Assembly: GCA_037446035.1 (NCBI GenBank)
Contig: JBBIJJ010000174.1
Coordinates: 1-7,601 of the forward strand
Reading direction: 5' to 3'
DNA: 7,601 nucleotides
Source: DSNY01 sp037446035
Lineage (GTDB): Bacteria; Pseudomonadota; Gammaproteobacteria; Burkholderiales; Burkholderiaceae_F
Shown here one piece after another: positions 1 to 5,679 of this stretch. The stretch's first letter is position 1. Every line of letters starts with the position of its first letter. Below the pieces are notes generated by a model. That model had not been told where the DNA came from, did no database searches, and worked only from the letters and a program-made list of their open reading frames with translations. A program made the translations under genes and the position numbers.

Positions 1-48
1 GGCGCGACTTGGCATGACCGCGTGGCGCAGCTCACGAACGACATTTGA
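1..48 (+). CDS. Possible C-terminal tail of a gene entering from the left
   Basis: Reading from base 1, the + strand gives 15 codons (GATWHDRVAQLTNDI) and then TGA at 46-48. Twelve of the 15 codons end in G or C, as in the real genes of this window, and the residue mix looks like an ordinary amphipathic protein end. No family can be named from so little sequence. If real, the gene converges on the amidase gene and ends about 300 bases from it. A chance open stretch this short is common in DNA of this composition, so the call is tentative. Confidence 0.25.
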   Translation, partial: GATWHDRVAQLTNDI

Positions 49-86
49 CGTGCCCCGCCTCGATCGTGGGCGCGGCTCGGGGTGGA

Positions 87-177
87 CACTGGGCGCGATC
101 CGCGACAAACGTTTGCGTGAACCGCGGTGACCGTATGGCGTGAGCCGTGATGATCGTGTGGCGTGAAGGGCAACGAT
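87..177. repeat. Degenerate tandem repeat, about 23 bp units, 3-4 copies
   Basis: Successive units start at 110, 132 and 155 with CGTTTGCGTGA, CGTATGGCGTGA and CGTGTGGCGTGA, each followed by a more variable 11-base half. Aligned by eye, the first and second match at about 17 of 23 positions (the first lacks one base), and the second and third at about 16 of 23. A weaker unit at 87-109 matches the 132 unit at about 13 of 23 positions. The period is not a multiple of three, which argues against a coding repeat. The best conserved part is the core GGCGTGA. It may be a worn minisatellite or a set of spaced binding sites; the sequence does not decide. Confidence 0.5.
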
Positions 178-210
178 GCTTCGGCGTCATGCCGGGCCTG
201 TTGTTCCGGT

Positions 211-283
211 TCACTCCCGATCGCAGGCGCGGAATCTCCGGTCGCCTTCGCTGCCTGAGTCCCTCGCTTCGCCGGGCACGACC
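211..283. repeat. Degenerate dRS3-like ('VIPAKAGIQ'-type) inverted repeat
   Basis: The left edge (211-235) reads TCACTCCCGATCGCAGGCGC followed by GGAATC. The right edge (256-283) has CTGAGTCCCTCGCTTCGCCG followed by GGCACGAC. I know the widespread proteobacterial small interspersed repeat as roughly TCATTCCCGCGCAGGCGGGA-ATC at one end and CTGGAT-CCCGCTTTCGCGGG-(A/G)ACGAC at the other. Its translation gives the spurious peptides VIPAKAGIQ and DSRLRGND. Here the minus strand reads VVPGEARDSG and, at the other end, EIPRLRSGVN. Both arms and their relative orientation fit, but with several substitutions, so this would be an old, decayed copy. The comparison is from memory. Confidence 0.45.
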
Positions 284-285
284 GT

Positions 286-308
286 CCGCTGCCGAGGTGG
301 CGCAGCGG
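286..308. terminator. GC-rich hairpin, possible bidirectional terminator
   Basis: CCGCTGC at 286-292 and GCAGCGG at 302-308 are perfect inverted repeats: a 7 bp stem with a 9-base loop. It lies about 37 bases past the amidase stop and just beyond the degenerate repeat element. No T-run follows on either strand, so it is not a classic intrinsic terminator. It could still stabilise a 3' end. Confidence 0.25.
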
Positions 309-321
309 GCGCGCGTGAGGA

Positions 322-339
322 TGTCGCACGGCGACCATC
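322..339 (-). terminator. Small hairpin just after the amidase stop codon
   Basis: On the minus strand, GTCGC, a 3-base loop and GCGAC pair at 323-335, and flanking ATG/CAT can extend the stem if one base bulges. It starts six bases after the TGA stop of the amidase gene. There is no U-tract, so any terminator role is speculative. Confidence 0.2.
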
Positions 340-344
340 GATGT

Positions 345-1214
345 TCAGCGGCCAAGGACACGATGGCTTAACGCCGGCAGATCGGTTCGCACCTGTGCGA
401 TCAAGCGGGTGTCGATGTCGCCGACGACCAGCCCCGGACCCGTCGCGAGCGATGCGACCACGCCGCCCCAGGGATCGATCAGCATGGTATGGCCGAAGGT
501 GGCGCGGCCGTTTTCGTGCCGCCCGCCCTGGGCCGGCGCCAGCACGAAGCAGAGGTTCTCGATCGCGCGCGCGCGCAGCAGCGTTTCCCAATGCGCGCGG
601 CCGGTCGTCGCGGTGAATGCGGACGGCACGAGGATCAGGTCGGGCGCTTTGCCGTCGCTGGCCAGCGCGCGGTACAGCTCGGGAAAGCGCAGGTCGTAGC
701 AGACCGAAAGTCCGACCTTAAGCCGCGGTCCTTGCGGCGGGGCGAACTCGAAGCTCGTCACCCGTTCGCCGGGCGCGATCGTACGCGCCTCGTCGTAGTT
801 CTCGTCGCCGCGCGAAAACGCAAACAGGTGGATCTTGTCGTAGCGCGCCGCGCGCGCGCCGTCGGGTCCGTAAACGAGCACGGAATTTTTCACGCGGTCG
901 GGCTGCGCAGCAGCGAGCGGCACCGTTCCGCCGACGAGCCACAGCGCATGCCGGCGCGCCTGCGTCGCGAGAAACTCCTGGATCGGGCCCTGCCCGTCGG
1001 CTTCGCGCGCGCTGACCTTGGCTTCGTCGGTGTGACCCATCAGGCAGAAGTACTCGGGCAGTGCGACCAGCCGCGCGCCGGCGGCCGCCGCCTGCGCGAT
1101 CAGCGCCTCGGCCGTGCGCAGGTTGTCGTCGACGCGCGGCGTCGAGACCATTTGCACGGCAGCCACGCGTACCGCAGACGCCGGCGCGTCCATCGAAGGC
1201 AGAACCGAACTCAC
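345..1214 (-). CDS. Deaminated glutathione amidase, Nit1/YbeM-type
   Basis: This is a 289-residue carbon-nitrogen hydrolase of the nitrilase superfamily. The Nit1 branch hydrolyses deaminated glutathione, a transaminase side product, to alpha-ketoglutarate and Cys-Gly in the cytoplasm. The triad motifs are complete: Glu54 in LPEY, Lys127 in YDKIHLF and Cys172 in VCYDLRFPELYR. Nit1-like signatures follow: PSAFTATTGRAHWE (197-210), LLRARAIE (212-219), FGHTMLIDPWG (240-250) and a closing LP..SHR (279-285). Length matches the family. The start taken is GTG at 1214, 13 bp past the yhdP stop with a weak GAAGA upstream. ATG at 1193, seven residues in, is equally possible, since neither has a strong ribosome site and conserved sequence starts near residue 15. 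It is probably co-transcribed and translationally linked with yhdP. The family call is firm; the substrate is inferred from similarity. Confidence 0.93.
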   Translation of the reverse strand: MSSVLPSMDAPASAVRVAAVQMVSTPRVDDNLRTAEALIAQAAAAGARLVALPEYFCLMGHTDEAKVSAREADGQGPIQEFLATQARRHALWLVGGTVPLAAAQPDRVKNSVLVYGPDGARAARYDKIHLFAFSRGDENYDEARTIAPGERVTSFEFAPPQGPRLKVGLSVCYDLRFPELYRALASDGKAPDLILVPSAFTATTGRAHWETLLRARAIENLCFVLAPAQGGRHENGRATFGHTMLIDPWGGVVASLATGPGLVVGDIDTRLIAQVRTDLPALSHRVLGR

Positions 1215-1227
1215 GCGCGATCGATCT

Positions 1228-4200
1228 TCACTTGCGGGTTTCCGCAGCGTCGGGGACGGCGCGCTCGCGGCGCTTGACCTGCGGCTCCGTCCACGAGCCC
1301 GAAACGTCGTACTCGTAGGAGAAGGCTTTGGACAGCGGATCGCGCAGCAGCACCTGCGCGAGGAAGGTGCCCAAGCCCACGGCCGGATTGGCCATCAGAG
1401 CATACACGAGGGACGCCGAGCGGGCGTCGATCTCCGGCAGCACGAGCACATGCAGGTTCTGCGTCTCGTTCTTCAGATCGATGCTGCCTTCCATCAGCAC
1501 GGTGGCCGATGCGCCGCGCATCTTGAAGTCGCGCGTGACCAGTGTGCCGGCCTTCAGCTCCGCGCTCGCGCTGATCTGGTCGAAGGCGAAGCCTTCGGAG
1601 AACACGTCGCGGAAGTCGAGCGCGATGCGGCGCGGCAGCGACTGCAGCGACATCACGCCGAGCAGCCGGGCTGCGCCAGCGTCCGCCTTGAGGAACTGCC
1701 CCTTGGCGGTCGCCAACTGCAGCTTGCCCGTCAGCGTCGGATAGTCGATCGCCAGCGGAGAGCCGCGCCACGATAGCTCGCCTTCGAGCTTGCCGCTGCC
1801 GTTGCGCACGGCGTCCGGGATGCCGAGCCGGCCGAGCAGCGCACCGGCGTTGCCGAACTCGAGCGACAAGGCCATCGTCATGCGGCGCGCTGCCGCGGGC
1901 GGCGCGTTCGCCTCGCGCTCCCACCGACCGGTCGCCGTCAGACGCCCGTCGGGACTGACGATCCCGAGCTTCTGCATCCGCCACGCGTTGGCGCCGTCGA
2001 CGGCGACGTTCTGCGCGACCAGTTCGAGCCGGCCGAGCTGGCGGCGGCCGAGCTCGAACTCATCCGCGACCACGTCAAGCGCGGGGATGTCGACGGGCGG
2101 CGCATCGAGCAGCTCGGCGACCTGCTCGCGCTGCGCGTCCGGGATCGTCAAGCGCGCCAGCCGCGCGCTGACGCGACCGGGCGCAGCGCCCGCTCCCGGC
2201 TGCCACGTCAGCGCGCCAGTGGCATGGTCCGACACGAGGTTCGCGTTCCACCGGCCGTCGGCCGCGCGTGTGGCGCCGAGCACGACGTTGGCGATCGGCT
2301 TGCCGGCGATCACCAATTCGCGCACGCGCAGCGCGAGCAGGTCCGGTATGCCCGCATCGCCCGCGCGGGCCGCATCGACGCCGCCCGCGACGACGGTGCC
2401 TTCGAACAGCGGCCGCCACCGATCGACGTCGAGCCGTGCAAGATTCACGCTTGCGAGCACGCCCGCTTCGGGTACCGGGACCGCTTCGCCGATGCCGATC
2501 GCGCCACGCTCCACGCGCATCGCGCCGGCCGCGTCGCGCGCGCGCTCGAGACGCAGCGTCAGCAGCGCGCCCGCGGTCACCCGCAAGCTGTCGCGATCGG
2601 CCGCCACCGGCATCAGTTCGAAGCGCAGCGGCAGCGCCTCGGCGGCGTTCTTGCGTGCCGGCGCCGGCAGATCCAGCGACCAGCCGACGAGGTCCGAGTC
2701 GACGCGGATCTCCGTACGGCCACCGCGCACCGTGACGCCGCCCGTATAGCGTGTCGTGCCCTGTGCGCGGTCGAGGAGGCGCTGCACGAGCGCGTGCTCG
2801 ACCGCGCGCTTGGCCCCCTGTGGCGTTGCGGTGCCCGCGGCGGCGATCGCGATCGCGCCGTCGGCCGCGGTCGCGCCGTCGATCCGGACCTGCCCGCCGA
2901 CGAAGTTCGCGGTGACGTTCGTCAGACGCAGCGAGCGCTCGGTGAACTCCACGCGGCCGGCCGCGCGCGCAAACGGCGGGATGTCCGCGCGCAGTGCGAT
3001 GTCGCTGTTCTGGAAACTCACGGCGCCGGCGACCTTCGTCGCGCGCGCGTCGTCGAGCGGGATGTCGAGCCGCAGTTCGGCACGCGCGTTGCCGCTGGCC
3101 TGCGCCTCGGCGAGAAAGCCGCCGAGCCAGCCGCCCACCGGCGATGCGTTCGCATAGCGCAGCATGTCGGCGAGCGGGCCGCCCGCCTCGCCGCCGATCG
3201 CGAGGTGCGGCGCGCGCGCGCCGAGGTCCGGGATTACGACCCTCACGTTGGACAGCGCAACGCCGTAGATCGAACCGCGCTGGCCGGTGATCGTCATGCG
3301 CTGGCGCTCGAACAGCAGCTCGGCGTCGATGCCCTCGATGCGCGGCCAGGACGTGTCGGCCGCTGGCTGGCCGGCGTCGCGGCCACCGAGCGAACCGCCT
3401 TGCGGTCCTGCGGCCGGGCCCGCGGCGGGTCCTTCGGCCCGGCTCGCCGGCACGTAGTCGAGCGTGCCGTTGCGCACGCGCGCGGCGACCCGGAACTCGC
3501 CGGTCCCGGGGTCGCTGAACGGGAAATCCCACAGGTCGCCGCGCAGTCTGAAGCTGCCGTCGACCGCTTCGCCGGCGACGAGCGCGTCGCGCAGCCAGGC
3601 ACGCGTCCTGGCGCCCGCGACGAGCGGCACGTACTTGTGCGCGGCGCGAGCCTGCGCACGCACGATGCGGCCGGTGACGTCGACCAAGCCCGGGCCTTTG
3701 CCGCCGCTGCGGTACGCGCCGCTCGCGGTCAGTTCGACCTCGTCGTTGGATGCCGTGAGATTGTCGACGCGCAAATCGAAGCGCGGCCGCGTGGTCCAGT
3801 ACACGCGCGTCGCGAGATGGCGCAACGGCAGCCGCGGCTCCTCGAAGACGCCGGGGAACACCAGCGCGGCGTCGCGCGCGTCCACCTGCACTGTGCCGCC
3901 GGATTCGGTGGCCTCGATCGAGCCCGTCAGGTTCTCGAAGCCGGGCAGCCCGGCGCGCGGCTTGCCGCTTGCGGCGCCCTCGGCCTGCGCGGGGGCGGTT
4001 GCGGCCGGCTGACCGCTCGATCCCAGCCCGTCGAAGCGCGAGCGCAGCGAAAAGCGCGTGGGTGAAGCGGGCTCGCCTTCCCAGGCGAGCTTAAGATCCG
4101 TCAACCGCCCGCGCACTGCGTGACGCGCCGCGAATTCGCGCAGGTCGCGCGCGAGCGGTACGTGCGCGGCCAGCACGCTCAACGTGTCGAGCGACAGGAG

Positions 4201-5499
4201 GTTCGTTTCCAGTTCTCCGCGCAGCGGCCGCTCGTCGGCGGCGCGCGTCACGCGCAGCCGCAGGTCGGTCGGCGGCAGCGCGAAGGTCTCGGCCTGCAGC
4301 GAGAAGCGCGCGAGCGCGAGTTCCTGCCCGCCTTCGAATTCGTTGCCCCAGACGCGCTGGGTGAAGCGGCCTTGCACACCCAACAAGCGCAGCGGCTGCA
4401 GATCGGCGCCGAGGTGCGCGTCGACGTCGGCGAGCGCCACGTCGGCCGTGAACCGCGTCGGGGCGAGCGCGTCGAAGTCGAGCCAGGCGCGCAGCGCGCC
4501 GTGCGCGCGCGCGATCGCGATCGTCTCGGGCAGCACGCGCGCCAGTCGCGCGATGCGCGCGACGTCGGCGTAGTCCATCTGCGCGAACACGCGCCCCGAC
4601 CAGCGCCGCGCGTCGGACGGGCGTTCGCCCCAGGCGCGGTCGAAGCGGGCGCGCACGTCGATCGGGCCGGCCAGATCCGCCGGCGGGCGCGCCTGCAGCG
4701 CAAAACGGTGCGTGAGAAAGCCCGTTTCGAGCACCAGATTCACGTCTTCGAGCGCGACTGTCTCGGGGTCCGCCTGCGTCTCGTCCGTGTAGCGCAGCGT
4801 CGCGTGACGGATGGCGATGCGTTTCTGCGTGAGCACCCAGTCGGCCGTGCCGCCGTCGCCGCCGGCGCCGGCCGGATCGATCGTGAAGCCCGCCACCGCG
4901 AAGCGTCCGCCGGGCAGCCGCCGCACGTCCAGCTCGGGCGCCAGGATCGAGAGCGACGCGAAGCGCAACGACAGCGTCGGCACGCTGGTCCACGAGACGG
5001 TCGCTTCGAGCTGCGGCAGCGCGAGCCGTACTTCGCCGCGCGCGTCGAGCAGCCGCACGTCGTCGAGTCGCAGTTGCGGGTTGAATGCGCGCCAGCGCGC
5101 GTCGATGCGGCCGATGCGGACGTCGGCGCCGAGCAACCGGCTCGTTTCGCGTTCGAGCGCGGGCCGGTACGCGTCGATACGCGGCATGACCCAGTAGCGC
5201 GCCGCCAGCAGCAGCGCGCCGAACGCGAAATACGCGACCAGCGCGGCGATCGCCAGCGTCTTCAACGTCCAGCGCAGTCCGCGCACGCAGCCGGCACCGA
5301 AGCGCTGCGCGAGCGTGCGTTCGGTCGCCTCGAGCGCGTGCCCGACCGCCTCTTCCACGGCATGCTCGAGCTGCGCCAGCGCCGCGGCCGCGGGCGAGTC
5401 GCGTTCGGAGCGAGGCGGGGTTTCGGGTTTCACGGTCGGAAGCGGCGACGATGGGCGGCGGGACTCGCTTAGGCGCCCGCGGGCGCCGTTCGGTTCCAT
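1228..5499 (-). CDS. yhdP: YhdP family AsmA-like phospholipid transport protein
   Basis: This is a 1423-residue protein of the YhdP/AsmA-like group. In E. coli, YhdP with TamB and YdbH carries phospholipids from the inner to the outer membrane. A basic, charged N-terminus (1-76) precedes one membrane segment at about 77-101 (TLAIAALVAYFAFGALLLAA), and the rest should be periplasmic. The AsmA-like motif RIDARWRAFNPQLRLDDVRL (131-150) follows, then long beta-rich stretches and a C-terminal block containing NPAVGLGTFLAQVL (from about 1370) and FSYEYDVSGSWTEPQV, which match the family end. Two Ala/Gly/Pro-rich linkers, near 495-517 and 683-710, help make it longer than the 1266-residue E. coli protein. 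Start: ATG at 5499 has GAAGG three bases upstream. GTG at 5433 (1401 residues) lacks a ribosome site but also keeps the membrane segment. The frame stays open far upstream only as antisense of glnE. The next gene on this strand is the amidase, 13 bp on. Confidence 0.92.
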   Translation of the reverse strand: MEPNGARGRLSESRRPSSPLPTVKPETPPRSERDSPAAAALAQLEHAVEEAVGHALEATERTLAQRFGAGCVRGLRWTLKTLAIAALVAYFAFGALLLAARYWVMPRIDAYRPALERETSRLLGADVRIGRIDARWRAFNPQLRLDDVRLLDARGEVRLALPQLEATVSWTSVPTLSLRFASLSILAPELDVRRLPGGRFAVAGFTIDPAGAGGDGGTADWVLTQKRIAIRHATLRYTDETQADPETVALEDVNLVLETGFLTHRFALQARPPADLAGPIDVRARFDRAWGERPSDARRWSGRVFAQMDYADVARIARLARVLPETIAIARAHGALRAWLDFDALAPTRFTADVALADVDAHLGADLQPLRLLGVQGRFTQRVWGNEFEGGQELALARFSLQAETFALPPTDLRLRVTRAADERPLRGELETNLLSLDTLSVLAAHVPLARDLREFAARHAVRGRLTDLKLAWEGEPASPTRFSLRSRFDGLGSSGQPAATAPAQAEGAASGKPRAGLPGFENLTGSIEATESGGTVQVDARDAALVFPGVFEEPRLPLRHLATRVYWTTRPRFDLRVDNLTASNDEVELTASGAYRSGGKGPGLVDVTGRIVRAQARAAHKYVPLVAGARTRAWLRDALVAGEAVDGSFRLRGDLWDFPFSDPGTGEFRVAARVRNGTLDYVPASRAEGPAAGPAAGPQGGSLGGRDAGQPAADTSWPRIEGIDAELLFERQRMTITGQRGSIYGVALSNVRVVIPDLGARAPHLAIGGEAGGPLADMLRYANASPVGGWLGGFLAEAQASGNARAELRLDIPLDDARATKVAGAVSFQNSDIALRADIPPFARAAGRVEFTERSLRLTNVTANFVGGQVRIDGATAADGAIAIAAAGTATPQGAKRAVEHALVQRLLDRAQGTTRYTGGVTVRGGRTEIRVDSDLVGWSLDLPAPARKNAAEALPLRFELMPVAADRDSLRVTAGALLTLRLERARDAAGAMRVERGAIGIGEAVPVPEAGVLASVNLARLDVDRWRPLFEGTVVAGGVDAARAGDAGIPDLLALRVRELVIAGKPIANVVLGATRAADGRWNANLVSDHATGALTWQPGAGAAPGRVSARLARLTIPDAQREQVAELLDAPPVDIPALDVVADEFELGRRQLGRLELVAQNVAVDGANAWRMQKLGIVSPDGRLTATGRWEREANAPPAAARRMTMALSLEFGNAGALLGRLGIPDAVRNGSGKLEGELSWRGSPLAIDYPTLTGKLQLATAKGQFLKADAGAARLLGVMSLQSLPRRIALDFRDVFSEGFAFDQISASAELKAGTLVTRDFKMRGASATVLMEGSIDLKNETQNLHVLVLPEIDARSASLVYALMANPAVGLGTFLAQVLLRDPLSKAFSYEYDVSGSWTEPQVKRRERAVPDAAETRK

Positions 5500-5518
5500 C
5501 CGCCTTCGATCGCCGACA

Positions 5519-5524
5519 TACAAT
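5519..5524 (+). promoter_or_regulatory. Candidate sigma-70 -10 box for glnE
   Basis: TACAAT matches the TATAAT consensus at five of six positions and is rare AT-rich sequence in this GC-rich region. Transcription would start near 5531 and give a leader of about 150 bases before the chosen glnE start. The -35 is poor: TTCCAT at 5494-5499, with 19 bp spacing, is the nearest match and covers the yhdP start codon. There is no extended -10 TG. Confidence 0.4.
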
Positions 5525-5585
5525 GCGCGCGGCCCCGATCGCGCCTGGCGCCGAGCCTGCCAAGCACTGCGGACGCTTCGACACT

Positions 5586-5631
5586 GGTTGAGAACGCGCA
5601 CCGCGGGCGGTTGAGAACGCGCAGCGCGAGC
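5586..5631. repeat. Tandem duplication of a 23 bp unit in the glnE leader
   Basis: Two adjacent 23 bp units, 5586-5608 and 5609-5631, agree at 21 of 23 positions. The first 15 bases, GGTTGAGAACGCGCA, are identical in both. Differences are confined to the last eight bases (CCGCGGGC against GCGCGAGC). The array lies between the glnE -10 candidate and the glnE start. It may be a recent slippage duplication or a paired protein-binding site. The unit is not a palindrome, so a classic dimeric operator is not evident. Confidence 0.8.
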
Positions 5632-5679
5632 GCGGGCGTTTCGCCGACCGAGGCTAGCACAGCGAGCACGCCGCCCGTC

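Larger units (their letters stand above)
49..344. other. Intergenic stretch with worn repeats, no convincing gene
   Basis: About 300 bases downstream of the amidase gene contain no credible coding region. The longest open frames here read as Arg/Pro/Ser-rich peptides with no family resemblance and overlap the amidase end in other frames. The stretch holds a degenerate tandem array of about 23 bp units (87-177), a degenerate inverted-repeat element (211-283) and two short hairpins (286-308 and 322-339). Its third-position G+C bias is weaker than in the neighbouring genes, in keeping with non-coding DNA. Confidence 0.6.
5500..5679. promoter_or_regulatory. Divergent yhdP/glnE intergenic control region
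   Basis: About 180 bases separate the yhdP ATG (5499, leftward) from the chosen glnE start (5680, rightward). The region holds a -10 candidate for glnE at 5519-5524 and a 23 bp tandem duplication at 5586-5631. I found no convincing minus-strand promoter for yhdP: TTGGCA exists on that strand (about 5558-5563), but no -10 match lies at the right spacing. No NtrC-type TGCACC-N4-GGTGCA site or sigma-54 GG-N10-GC promoter was seen by eye. Confidence 0.5.

Noticed and set aside
52..81. CCCCGCC...GGGG inverted repeat as terminator of the possible left gene
   Set aside because: The pairing is broken, the loop is long and no T-run follows.
156..173. Glycine in place of leucine in the GlnE GKLGG-type motif (GKGGGG)
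   Set aside because: The Asp pair and the rest of the motif are intact, and I cannot exclude that glycine is normal in this lineage, so it is not reported as a defect. The positions given are residues of the glnE product, not bases.
32..361. 109-codon minus-strand reading frame overlapping the amidase end
   Set aside because: It runs through the repeat element and tandem array, overlaps the amidase gene in another frame and has no ribosome site or protein-like composition.
2224..4065. 613-codon + strand reading frame opposite yhdP
   Set aside because: It is antisense of the strongly supported yhdP frame, Arg/Ala-rich, with no recognisable domain. Stop-free antisense is expected at this G+C.
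5523..5591. 22-codon upstream frame starting at ATG 5523 in the glnE leader
   Set aside because: Its ATG overlaps the -10 candidate, so it would lie upstream of the predicted transcript start, and it has no ribosome site.
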